From NCBI RefSeq assembly GCF_000185365.1, contig NZ_GL622241.1, positions 1,969,361-2,023,671 on the forward strand: a stretch of DNA of 54,311 bases. Reading direction: 5' to 3'. Under the pieces are notes generated by a model. It was given only the letters and a program-made list of their open reading frames with translations. It made no database searches and was not told where the DNA came from. Position 1 is the stretch's first letter. Each line of letters starts with the position of its first letter. The DNA is from Enterococcus italicus DSM 15952 (lineage in GTDB: Bacteria > Bacillota > Bacilli > Lactobacillales > Enterococcaceae). The position numbers were made by a program, and so were the translations under genes. Of the stretch, positions 46,699-54,311 are shown one piece after another.

Positions 46699-47521
46699 AA
46701 CAGAACAACTTATCGAACAAAATAATCAACTACGGGAACAATTAACAAAAGAAAACGAACGCTATTATAGCGATTTGCTTGTGTATACGCGGATTAGAGG
46801 ATTTTTCTTGAATGAGCAACAATTGGAAGAGCAACTTTTGCAAATACTACAAGATATGCTTGATGCTCAAAACGATGGCGTAAGTGCCGCCGATTATTAC
46901 GGACATCAGCCCCAACAATTAGCCGAACAATTACTCGATACGTTCCCTAAAGCTAGTAACTATACGTTAGTCAAATGGGCTGGTTATATCTTTGGTCTAA
47001 GTAGTTTTTATACACTCCTCTCTCAATTTAGTGATGCGACAAATCAATTACGTGTCGGGAGTTTCGTACTGAATGGGCTTTTAACGATTCTTTTTATCGT
47101 TTGTGTCTTTTTGATTATTCAAAAGAGTATCTACCAAAGACTGATACAGAATAAAATCATTTTATACACGGTTTGCTCGTTGTTAATTGGTGGGTTACTA
47201 GTTGGTGTGATTGGCTCACAAATCTTTCTACCATCTTTTATAACCATCTCCGTTTCAAATCGCTTTATGGTTACGTTGATTGGTTTATTTTTAGTTGTAA
47301 TTACAGTCTATTATCTTAAACATTGGACCAAGCAAAGAGCTATCCTTGTAGCAATTGGACCGTTTCTCTATTTTTCAGCGCTCTGTGGCTTACTGATTCG
47401 TACTGCTAGTTTGCAAGAACTGATGAATAGTTTACCAGGAAAAACATTACTTGTTGCCGGCAACATCATTTGCTTAATTTGGTTCTATATTCGCTTTTTC
47501 GCGGCAGCAAAAAAAGAATAA
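46685..47521 (+). CDS. DUF1129/HAAS-like membrane protein
   Basis: 278 aa. The first 90 residues form a soluble helical domain (NQLREQLTKENERYYSDLLVYTR, then QILQDMLDAQNDGVSAADYYGHQPQQLAEQLL, in parts) like the DUF1129/HAAS module; the rest has six hydrophobic segments. AAGGAG lies upstream of the ATG inside the padR end. Function is unknown; it is co-transcribed with padR. Confidence 0.78.
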   Translation: MTNSETEQLIEQNNQLREQLTKENERYYSDLLVYTRIRGFFLNEQQLEEQLLQILQDMLDAQNDGVSAADYYGHQPQQLAEQLLDTFPKASNYTLVKWAGYIFGLSSFYTLLSQFSDATNQLRVGSFVLNGLLTILFIVCVFLIIQKSIYQRLIQNKIILYTVCSLLIGGLLVGVIGSQIFLPSFITISVSNRFMVTLIGLFLVVITVYYLKHWTKQRAILVAIGPFLYFSALCGLLIRTASLQELMNSLPGKTLLVAGNIICLIWFYIRFFAAAKKE

Positions 47522-47557
47522 AAAGCAGCTAAGGCAGACTCAACTATAAACAAAAAG

Positions 47558-47605
47558 CCAGAAAATCCAAATTTTTTTCAAACATTTGGATTTTCTGGTC
47601 TTTTT
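47558..47605. terminator. Convergent terminator sharing its core with the one at 15845
   Basis: CCAGAAAATCCAAAT (47558-47572) pairs with ATTTGGATTTTCTGG (47584-47598), followed by TCTTTTT. It serves the padR operon and the convergent BASS gene. Confidence 0.85.
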
Positions 47606-47637
47606 ATCATAGTGCCTAATCCTGTTTTGCTATTTCC

Positions 47638-48609
47638 TTAGGCGACAGATTGGGTGGTAGCTTCAACTTCTTTCACAGCTTTTTCATCGCGGCCTTTCCA
47701 CCATGTAGCTAAAACAGAGCCTGATAAATTGTGCCAAATCGAAAAGATGGTTGCGGCCACTGCTGCTTGTGGTGTAAAAAATTTCAAAGCAAGTGTAGCA
47801 GCTAGAGCTGAATCTTGCATTCCTACTTCAAAGGTAATTGCCTTTTGTTGCGCATGATCGAGCTTGATTGCTTTGGCAAAAACAAAACCAAGTGCATAAC
47901 CACATAAATTATGCAGCATCACGACAGGAATAACTAGTAACGTCGCTGCATTGGTAAATGTCGCATGGTTCGCTGAAAAGACTGCAACGATCAATGTTAA
48001 GATTGCCAGTTGAGAAATCATTGGTGTCACTTGATTCACCTTATCTAGCTTATGACCAAAGAAAGTGTGCAACACAACACCTAAAACGATTGGCAATAAA
48101 ACAATTTTGATTGTGTTAAAAAACATTGCAGCTGCCGGGACATCAATGTAACTTCCTGCTAGGAAAGATACCAATAATGGTAACATGACAGGCGCTAACA
48201 AGGTAGATAGCACACCAATCGACACATCGAGTGCCACATCACCACCTGCGATAAAGGCCATAACATTGGAAGATGTTCCAGATGGTGCTGAGCCGACCAA
48301 GATGACACCGACAGCTAATGCACCTTCTAAATGGAATAATTTCACTAAAAGAAACGCCAAACTGGGCATAATCACATAGTGGGCAACCGTTCCTAAAATT
48401 ACTGGTAAAGGATTTTTCGCAATCCGTTTAAAATCGGCCACATTTAAGCTTAGTCCCATTCCGAATAATACAACCATTAACAAATACGAAGCGTACGGTA
48501 CAATTGCTAAACCGACTGCTGGCACCATAAATGCAAAGACGGCGGCTACGACCACCAAGAGTGTAAAATATTTTGAAACCCACTTACTTGCTGCTGTTAC
48601 TTGTTTCAT
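47638..48609 (-). CDS. BASS-family transporter (bile acid:sodium symporter superfamily, PanS/YocS-like)
   Basis: A 323 aa protein with 9-10 membrane segments. Marks of the family are LVGSAPSGTSSNVMAFIAGGDVALDVSIG (read in parts), which carries the Pro-Ser-Gly crossover, and FEVGMQDSALAATLALKFF with the second crossover. Related bacterial proteins move organic anions such as ketopantoate with sodium. The attenuator leader upstream, rich in branched-chain codons, would suit a 2-keto acid of that pathway, but this is inference. AGAAGGAA precedes the ATG. Confidence 0.86.
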   Translation of the reverse strand: MKQVTAASKWVSKYFTLLVVVAAVFAFMVPAVGLAIVPYASYLLMVVLFGMGLSLNVADFKRIAKNPLPVILGTVAHYVIMPSLAFLLVKLFHLEGALAVGVILVGSAPSGTSSNVMAFIAGGDVALDVSIGVLSTLLAPVMLPLLVSFLAGSYIDVPAAAMFFNTIKIVLLPIVLGVVLHTFFGHKLDKVNQVTPMISQLAILTLIVAVFSANHATFTNAATLLVIPVVMLHNLCGYALGFVFAKAIKLDHAQQKAITFEVGMQDSALAATLALKFFTPQAAVAATIFSIWHNLSGSVLATWWKGRDEKAVKEVEATTQSVA

Positions 48610-48691
48610 TTTTATTCCTTCTTTCTCTCTCCAGTACTAATGAATACACAAAGGTAAAATCTGACAGTCAATCATCTCTAAATTTTTCTAT

Positions 48692-48724
48692 AAAAAAAAT
48701 CCTATTCGACAAAAGCGAATAGGA
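48692..48724 (-). terminator. Attenuator terminator upstream of the BASS gene
   Basis: TCCTATTCG (48700-48708) pairs with CGAATAGGA (48716-48724), followed on the minus strand by eight T. It lies between the leader peptide and the transporter gene, 83 bp before the gene. Confidence 0.85.
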
Positions 48725-48756
48725 CCTAGTCATTAGCAACATTGCTTGCCAATTCT

Positions 48757-48804
48757 CTACGTCCTACTCTTAATAATAATGACTAAAGCGATTGATTGAT
48801 TCAT
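48757..48804 (-). CDS. Leader peptide of a branched-chain amino acid attenuator
   Basis: A 15-residue frame, MNQSIALVIIIKSRT, with Ile-Ala-Leu-Val-Ile-Ile-Ile in its middle. AAAGGA lies 9 nt before the ATG. It follows a good promoter and precedes an intrinsic terminator. TAGTCATTA (48777-48785), covering the Leu-Val-Ile codons, is exactly complementary to TAATGACTA (48727-48735), and AGTAGGAC (48761-48768) can pair with GTCCTATT of the terminator stem. Ribosome stalling for lack of branched-chain amino acids could thus change terminator formation. It is too short for ordinary gene finding. Confidence 0.7.
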   Translation of the reverse strand: MNQSIALVIIIKSRT

Positions 48805-48851
48805 GTCGTTTCATCCTTTCTTTTTAAAGAATTTTTCATTAGTTGTCTATT

Positions 48852-48880
48852 AAAATAATCCTAATTTATAAAAAAGTCAA
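48852..48880 (-). promoter_or_regulatory. Promoter of the attenuator-BASS transcript
   Basis: Minus strand TTGACT (48875-48880), 17 bp, TATTTT (48852-48857), giving a 5' UTR of about 40 nt before the leader peptide. Confidence 0.75.
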
Positions 48881-48931
48881 TTATTTTTCAGAAAATTCTT
48901 TCATTTTTTTGTTATTTGTCTGATTTTGCCT

Positions 48932-48995
48932 AAAAAAAGCAACTTTTTCATGAGCGACGGCAGTCTTACGACTACACTCACAAAAAAGTTGCTTT
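48932..48995 (-). terminator. Terminator of the arginine operon
   Basis: AAAGCAACTTTTT (48936-48948) pairs with AAAAAGTTGCTTT (48983-48995), with a smaller AGTC/GACT arm inside; seven T follow on the minus strand. It includes the argF stop codon. Confidence 0.85.
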
Positions 48996-50017
48996 CATTT
49001 TTGTTCAAAAAAACTCGTCGGAATAAATAAATTTCCCAATGTTGCTGCCATGATGGCCTTAATGGCATGCATCCGATTGCCCGCTTGCTCAAATACTTTG
49101 GACCGTTCACTTTTAAAAACATCATCGGTTATTTCCAAAGCAGGAACTTGAAATTGCTCCGCTAACTGCTTGCCCATCACTGTCTGCTGATCATGAAACG
49201 CTGGCAAGCAATGCAAGATGATGGTATCGGCCTTGCCAGTTTTTTTCATTAACGAGGCATTTATTTGATATGGAAGCAATACGTTAATTCGCTCAGTAAC
49301 ATCAATCTCTTCCCCCATTGAAACCCATACATCTGTATACAAAGCATCGGCGCCTTTAACAGCTTCTTCTACTTGATCGGTGATAAAGATTGTCGCACCT
49401 GACTCATTGGCATACTGCTCAGCTAGCTTACGCACCCATTTTTCTGGTTGCAGCGAAGCGGGTGCGGCGATATGAATCGAGACTCCGAGTATCGCGCCGG
49501 TGACGAGTAGACTATTGGCTACATTGTTGCGCCCGTCACCGACATAAGCAATGGTCTTATCAGCTAATGTCCCAAATTGCTCTTTCAGTGTCATAAAATC
49601 CGCAATCATTTGCGTCGGATGCCAGCTATCTGTCAAGCCATTCCAGACTGGTACATTGCTATCGGCGGCTAGTCGTTCGACTACTTGTTGATCAAATCCA
49701 CGAAATTCAATGCCATCAAACATACTACCTAATACTTTAGCAGTGTCACTGACTGATTCTTTTTTGCCTAATTGGATATCCTCTTTCCCTAAAAATTCAG
49801 GATGCGCGCCTAAGTCACTCGCCGCTACGGTAAATGCTGACCGCGTACGAGTAGAAGTCTTTTCAAATAATAGCGCGATATTTTTACCGGCTAAATAGGG
49901 ATGGGGAATGTGTTGTTGCTTGAGTGCCTTTAAGTGAATCGCAAAATCAATCAAGTATGTCAGCTCACTAGCGTTAAAGTCGATTTCTTTTAAAAAGGAT
50001 TTTTCTTGAAAATGCAT
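48995..50017 (-). CDS. argF: Ornithine carbamoyltransferase
   Basis: Makes citrulline from ornithine and carbamoyl phosphate. The carbamoyl phosphate loop STRTR is at residues 55-59, [11 protein letters not shown] and HCLPAFHD are the other binding blocks. Length 340 aa is standard. Position at the end of argC-J-B-D-F shows the biosynthetic form. GGGGG lies upstream of the ATG, 10 bp after the argD stop. argG and argH are not in the window. Confidence 0.95.
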   Translation of the reverse strand: MHFQEKSFLKEIDFNASELTYLIDFAIHLKALKQQHIPHPYLAGKNIALLFEKTSTRTRSAFTVAASDLGAHPEFLGKEDIQLGKKESVSDTAKVLGSMFDGIEFRGFDQQVVERLAADSNVPVWNGLTDSWHPTQMIADFMTLKEQFGTLADKTIAYVGDGRNNVANSLLVTGAILGVSIHIAAPASLQPEKWVRKLAEQYANESGATIFITDQVEEAVKGADALYTDVWVSMGEEIDVTERINVLLPYQINASLMKKTGKADTIILHCLPAFHDQQTVMGKQLAEQFQVPALEITDDVFKSERSKVFEQAGNRMHAIKAIMAATLGNLFIPTSFFEQK

Positions 50018-50027
50018 ACACTACCCC

Positions 50028-51179
50028 CTATTGATGGACCATACTTGTTTGTAAGACTTGTTTTATTTTTTGACTAGCTTCGATTAATTCCGCACCTTTG
50101 ATTACAAGGGGTGGTAATAGTCGTAAGGTGTTGCCGTGTGCCGATAGAGTCAGTATACCTTCTTGATGCAAGGCTTGAATGACGTCGGCTACTGGCAGTT
50201 CTTTTGCCAGATGAATGCCTATCATTAACCCTTTACCCGAAATCCCTTCAACGAACTCGATATCACTTAACTCTTTCTCTAAGTAATACCAAAATAAATC
50301 TGCCTTTTGTGTCACCGCTTCTAAAAATTCATCATCGATTATCGTCAATACTTGGTTTGCAGCAGCCATCGCTAGGGGATTGCCACCAAATGTCGTACCA
50401 TGAGTGCCGGCAGAAAAGGCAGCCGCCAGTTCCTTTTTACCAATCATCGCCCCGACTGGAATGCCATTTGCAAGACCTTTAGCCGAGGTAACGATATCAG
50501 GATCAAGTGCGTAATGTTGATAGGCAAATAATTTTCCGGTTCGCCCGATACCAGTCTGTACTTCATCGATAATCAATAGCACACCTTTTTCTTTGCATTC
50601 GGCATCTAGCGCTTCTAACCAATCCGCCTCTCCTGCTGTCATGCCACCTTCTCCTTGAATCACTTCGACAATCACTGCCGCATACTCACTCGTAATGGCT
50701 TGTAAGGAGTGAAAGTCGTTATAGGCAACGAACGTCACATCGGACAATAAGTCGCCAAATCCTTCCTTTATTTTCTCATTGCCAGTCAGTGACAAAGACC
50801 CTACTGAACGGCCGTGGAAAGAATGCGCAAATGACAGAATTTTTGTTTTGCCTGTCGCTTTACGGGCTAACTTTAGGGCAGCTTCATTGGCTTCTGTTCC
50901 TGAGTTACAGAAAAAGACGACCTTTTCTGTGCCTTGGGTCAATTTTTCAGCGACTTCCTCTTGCAAGTGGCTTTCATATAGATTAGATGTATGCCAGATT
51001 TGACCGAGTTGCGCTGTGACTGCTTCATTTAATTGTTTGACATTATACCCTAAGTTACAAACGCCAATCCCACTCGTCAAATCCAGATAGGAATTGCCTT
51101 CTTGGTCAAAAACGGTCACGCCTTCTCCAGAAATAAGTTCAAATGGAAACCGGTTATACGTTGGAAATAGTGTAGCCAT
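50028..51179 (-). CDS. argD: Acetylornithine aminotransferase
   Basis: PLP enzyme making N-acetylornithine from N-acetylglutamate semialdehyde. Class III aminotransferase of 383 aa: FFCNSGTEANEAALKLARK, LLIIDEVQTGIGRTGK and the PLP lysine in TSAKGLANGIPVGAM. The start overlaps the argB end by 26 bp. Confidence 0.95.
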   Translation of the reverse strand: MATLFPTYNRFPFELISGEGVTVFDQEGNSYLDLTSGIGVCNLGYNVKQLNEAVTAQLGQIWHTSNLYESHLQEEVAEKLTQGTEKVVFFCNSGTEANEAALKLARKATGKTKILSFAHSFHGRSVGSLSLTGNEKIKEGFGDLLSDVTFVAYNDFHSLQAITSEYAAVIVEVIQGEGGMTAGEADWLEALDAECKEKGVLLIIDEVQTGIGRTGKLFAYQHYALDPDIVTSAKGLANGIPVGAMIGKKELAAAFSAGTHGTTFGGNPLAMAAANQVLTIIDDEFLEAVTQKADLFWYYLEKELSDIEFVEGISGKGLMIGIHLAKELPVADVIQALHQEGILTLSAHGNTLRLLPPLVIKGAELIEASQKIKQVLQTSMVHQ

Positions 51180-51927
51180 AAGTCTGTGCCCCTTCCTTTA
51201 AAATCGTTGTGCCTGCTTGTGATAAGACGTTGGTAATCACGATTTTTTGTACGCCGCTTTTTAATGCATGAAACGCCGCTTTCAGCTTCGGTTGCATGCC
51301 GGCTGTAATGATATTTTGTTGTTGCAACGTGGTGGTTTGCTTTGCTGTGAGTTGTTTGATAACTTTGCCATCTTTTAAGACACCGGGGACATCTGTCACC
51401 AGATAAAGAGCCTCCGCTTTTAGAAGACTTGCTACACTCGCTGCGGCCGTATCTCCATTGACATTTAGCCAGTTACCCGATTCATCGATGGCTAATGGTG
51501 CCAAAACACCAATTTCATTTTCTAAGATCGACGAAAGATACGGCTCATTTACTTGGGTGATTTCCCCGACAAAGCCATAGCGGTCTCGATCAAGACATGT
51601 ACCTAAAAGCAAGTGATTGCTTGCTGCATGTAAACCAATCGCTGCTAGATCATGCTGAGCTAATTGTTGCAATATTTGTGGTTGCGCATAGCCTAAGAGA
51701 ACCATTCGGGTGATTTCTAATGTGGCAAAATCAGTCACCCGAATGCCATTTTCTTTACGAACGGGGAGGTGTACTTTTTGAGAAAACTCCGTAATTTTAT
51801 TGCCTCCACCATGGACAATCGCGATCTTTTTGCCCATTCTACGCCATTCGGCCAGTTGGCTATAAAAAGCTTCGGTTAAGTCATTCATCGCATTGCCACC
51901 AATTTTTATGACAATTACATTTTCCAT
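51154..51927 (-). CDS. argB: Acetylglutamate kinase
   Basis: Phosphorylates N-acetylglutamate. The glycine loops VIKIGGNAM and IVHGGGNKI and the C-terminal GVQKIVITN block are typical; about 257 aa. ATG at 51927 follows GAGGGAG; the longer frame to 51972 has no better site. It lacks the N-terminal helix linked to arginine inhibition in some relatives, as expected when ArgJ recycles the acetyl group. Confidence 0.94.
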   Translation of the reverse strand: MENVIVIKIGGNAMNDLTEAFYSQLAEWRRMGKKIAIVHGGGNKITEFSQKVHLPVRKENGIRVTDFATLEITRMVLLGYAQPQILQQLAQHDLAAIGLHAASNHLLLGTCLDRDRYGFVGEITQVNEPYLSSILENEIGVLAPLAIDESGNWLNVNGDTAAASVASLLKAEALYLVTDVPGVLKDGKVIKQLTAKQTTTLQQQNIITAGMQPKLKAAFHALKSGVQKIVITNVLSQAGTTILKEGAQTYGYTISNV

Positions 51928-51972
51928 ATGCTCCCTCTTTTCTCTACTTTTCTCTACTCTATGCGTAACCAT

Positions 51973-53169
51973 TTAAGTCGAATACGTGGCATTGATTTTG
52001 ACATAATCATAGGTCAAATCACAGCCCCATGCCTTACCGGAGTGTGCACCTGCGTTTATATCCACGTGTACAAAGACTATCTCTTGTTCTAGTGACTTAC
52101 TTGCCGCTTGTTCCGAAAATGCGACTGGCTGGCCATCTGCCACCACGGTAATTTCATTCAATTGTACGGCGACCTTATTTGGATCAAATGTGGCACTCGT
52201 GGCACCAATCGTGCTAATGATTCTACCCCAGTTTGGATCATTGCCAAACATCGCTGCTTTAACTAAATTAGAACCGACAATTGCTTTTGCTATCGCCTGT
52301 GCTTCTTTTTTGGTCTTGGCACCATCGACAGTTACTTCAATTAATTTGGTTGCTCCTTCACCATCTCGAGCAATCATTTTTGCTAGCTCCGTTAGCAAAA
52401 GGTGATACAAGTTTTTGACGAGCGGATAGTCTTCGTGCTCAGTCGTCACTTCTTGATTACCCGCCACACCATTTGCTAATAAGAGCACCATATCATTGGT
52501 TGAAGTATCGCCATCGACAGTGATTTGATTAAACGTCTCATCGGTAAGAGTACTCAGCATCGTTTGGAGACAATCAGGCGCAATCTGACAGTCGGTCACG
52601 ACAAATCCTAGCATGGTCGCCATATTCGGGTGAATCATCCCCGACCCTTTGGCAAAGCCGCTAAATGTACATTGTTTTCCCCCGATTGTAGCTGTTAGGC
52701 AAAGTGTTTTGGTCTTGGTATCAGTCGTCAAGATGGCTTCTGTCAAAAGGGTGTTCGATGTTTGTTTTAATGCTTGAATTCCTTTTTCCATCTTAGCCAT
52801 CGGTAAATAGCTGCCGATGAGTCCCGTCGACGCTACTCCGACTAAATCAGGCGTAATCGCCAACTTTTCGGCGACCCATTGTTGTTCTTGGGATACATCT
52901 TTGACACCTTGTTCTCCCGTACAGGCATTGGCGAAGGCACTGTTCATCACAAGTGCTTGAAGCGTATGTTTTTTTTGGATTAATTGCTTGGTGATTGCTG
53001 TCGGTGCGGCACAAAATTGATTGGTCGTATAGACTCCCGCAGCCGCGGCCGGCACCTCAGATACTAACCACCCGACATCTAATTTGCTATATCGTAACTT
53101 AGCGTGCACTGCATCACTAGTGTATCCTTTCGGCCAAATAAACGATTGTTCTTCCCACTCTGTCATCAT
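51973..53169 (-). CDS. argJ: Bifunctional ornithine acetyltransferase / N-acetylglutamate synthase
   Basis: Recycles the acetyl group from acetylornithine to glutamate. The precursor cleaves itself before the Thr in HPNMATMLGF (T185 counting from the first Met), giving alpha and beta chains; DGDTSTNDMVLL lies in the beta chain. Start: two adjacent ATGs (53169, 53166) after AAGGAGG. A frame open to 53271 lies inside argC. About 398 aa. Confidence 0.95.
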   Translation of the reverse strand: MMTEWEEQSFIWPKGYTSDAVHAKLRYSKLDVGWLVSEVPAAAAGVYTTNQFCAAPTAITKQLIQKKHTLQALVMNSAFANACTGEQGVKDVSQEQQWVAEKLAITPDLVGVASTGLIGSYLPMAKMEKGIQALKQTSNTLLTEAILTTDTKTKTLCLTATIGGKQCTFSGFAKGSGMIHPNMATMLGFVVTDCQIAPDCLQTMLSTLTDETFNQITVDGDTSTNDMVLLLANGVAGNQEVTTEHEDYPLVKNLYHLLLTELAKMIARDGEGATKLIEVTVDGAKTKKEAQAIAKAIVGSNLVKAAMFGNDPNWGRIISTIGATSATFDPNKVAVQLNEITVVADGQPVAFSEQAASKSLEQEIVFVHVDINAGAHSGKAWGCDLTYDYVKINATYST

Positions 53170-53182
53170 TTGTTCCTCCTTA

Positions 53183-54211
53183 TTATGGAAATTGAGGAAG
53201 AAGGGGGAGCCCTGTTGATTCCTCAAATCCAAACAACTTATTAAAATTCTGCACTGCCTGTCCCGCCGCACCTTTTACTAAATTATCAATGACAGAAACA
53301 ATCGTTACGACTTGGGTTGCTTCATTCATGACAAGCCCGATGTCGCAAAAATTTGAGCCAGTAACCTCTTTAATGGTCGGTAAATGCTGCTCTTTAAAAC
53401 GAACAAATTGACTAGCTTGATAATAGGATTGATATAGCTGGTTCAGTTCTTCTTGGGTTACTTGTTTTTTCAGCCTGACGTATTGGTTGGCTATAAGGCC
53501 TCGTGTGATTGGTAATAAAGTCGTCGAAAACTGAATGGCTTCGATTTCTTGGTCCCATTGGTGTAGTTGCTGTACCATTTCGGGAATGTGTTGGTGTTGA
53601 TTTAGTTTGTACACCCAAGCATTTTCATTAATAAAGGTAAACTGACTGGTTGGCGCTAATTTTTTTCCTGATCCAGAAACGCCGGATTTGGCATCAATAA
53701 TAATCGATGTCGGATCTAGCCAACCTTCAATTGCTAGTGGTGCTAAGGCAAGTAAAGCCGCTGTCGCGTAGCATCCTGGATTGGCTACATAAGTCGCATA
53801 AGATTTCGTAAATTCACTTAAGCCATAGGTGACCTTAGCAGCATCTGGTAAGGTGCGATTGGGTTGACCATACCAAGTGTCGTATTCATCAGATGAGGAT
53901 AGACGGTAATCCCCGGACAAATCAATCACGGGAAAGCCACACTGAATGAACTCGTCGGCTAATTGACTAGCTATACCAGAAGGCGTGGCAAAAAATAAAC
54001 AATCGACTTGCTCCATCACTTTTTTTGAGTCAAATGGATAAATCATTTGCTCGCTCATCCCAAAGGCCGGCACCTCATCTGTCAGTCGACGAGGTTCTTC
54101 ATTCTGTTGATTTCCATATAAATAAATATGATCGACTTCTGAATGATTGATGAGAAAAGAGTACAACACCATTCCGCTGTACCCCGTAACTCCTACGATA
54201 CCGATATTCAT
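53183..54211 (-). CDS. argC: N-acetyl-gamma-glutamyl-phosphate reductase
   Basis: NADPH-dependent reductase of arginine synthesis. N-terminal nucleotide loop GIVGVTGYSGMVL, and catalytic Cys at about residue 147 in VANPGCYATAALL. Length 342 aa is normal. It is the first gene of the arginine operon, behind a promoter with an ARG box. Confidence 0.95.
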   Translation of the reverse strand: MNIGIVGVTGYSGMVLYSFLINHSEVDHIYLYGNQQNEEPRRLTDEVPAFGMSEQMIYPFDSKKVMEQVDCLFFATPSGIASQLADEFIQCGFPVIDLSGDYRLSSSDEYDTWYGQPNRTLPDAAKVTYGLSEFTKSYATYVANPGCYATAALLALAPLAIEGWLDPTSIIIDAKSGVSGSGKKLAPTSQFTFINENAWVYKLNQHQHIPEMVQQLHQWDQEIEAIQFSTTLLPITRGLIANQYVRLKKQVTQEELNQLYQSYYQASQFVRFKEQHLPTIKEVTGSNFCDIGLVMNEATQVVTIVSVIDNLVKGAAGQAVQNFNKLFGFEESTGLPLLPQFP

Positions 54212-54226
54212 TAAAACTCACTCTTT

Positions 54227-54244
54227 TCTGAATAAAAATCCAAT
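54227..54244. promoter_or_regulatory. ARG box (ArgR/AhrC operator) upstream of argC
   Basis: TCTGAATAAAAATCCAAT matches the Gram-positive ARG box TNTGNATWWWWATNCANA at every defined position but the last. It lies 16 bp upstream of the argC start, downstream of a TATATT -10, so a bound arginine repressor would block the operon. Confidence 0.8.
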
Positions 54245-54311
54245 AATTATCTAACAATATAATATATATTCTTTATTTTACAATCTATTTTATTAATAAA
54301 TATTACTATTT

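Overview
The window reads as chromosomal DNA of a low-GC Gram-positive lactic acid bacterium of the Enterococcus type. Signs are the class II GalT, an LPXTG-anchored surface enzyme, two T-box leaders, an ARG-box controlled argCJBDF cluster and AGGAGG ribosome binding sites throughout. The Csm6 protein matches, as far as I remember it, the structurally studied Csm6 of Enterococcus italicus (same key residues at D12, T114, R372 and H377), so E. italicus or a very close relative is the best guess. No tRNA, rRNA, transposase, integrase or prophage gene was recognised.

Layout. 1-5100: polyphosphate genes (ppk1, ppx, a PPK2-family kinase), minus strand. 5200-8860: methionine genes (metA, a MalY/PatB-type lyase, a cystathionine synthase/lyase) behind a T-box leader. 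8860-14260, minus strand: HAD phosphatase, CPA2 cation/proton antiporter with a structured leader, NADP isocitrate dehydrogenase, and a pair of oxidoreductases. 14436-21490: cyclopropane fatty acid synthase, an ArsB/CitT-like transporter, a large GT-C-like membrane protein, a P1B-4 type metal ATPase and RidA. 21584-32350: a complete type III-A CRISPR-Cas locus, all read from the minus strand: leader and 17-repeat array, cas1, cas2, cas10, csm2-csm6, cas6, then a second leader and 10-repeat array. 32380-34755: LysR regulator and O-acetylhomoserine sulfhydrylase with a second T-box. 35285-38063: intracellular alpha-amylase and an MFS transporter. 38285-46101: a GalR-like LacI regulator, a broken GH53 galactanase gene and the Leloir operon galK-galE-galT-galM. 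46354-47521: PadR regulator and DUF1129-like membrane protein. 47638-48850: a BASS-family transporter behind a leader peptide attenuator. 48995-54211: argF, argD, argB, argJ, argC (transcribed C-J-B-D-F).

The most interesting region is the CRISPR locus. It joins a full type III-A effector (HD and GGDD motifs of Cas10, D32 of Csm3, CARF and HEPN residues of Csm6 all present) to a Cas1-Cas2 pair that looks like the type II lineage. Both arrays share a leader with two TTGTCC-N7-GGACAA-like palindromes at identical distances from the first repeat (58 and 100 bp). Several spacers can be read as phage coding sequence on the plus strand (LysM, Bro-N antirepressor, a ribosome binding site plus start codon), so the crRNAs would be antisense to phage mRNA.

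Outside that locus, the BASS transporter has what looks like a complete branched-chain amino acid attenuator: promoter, a 15-residue peptide rich in Ile, Leu and Val, competing pairings and an intrinsic terminator. The antiporter at 9664-10815 has a promoter followed by a 60-nt structured terminator-like leader that I cannot assign to a known class.
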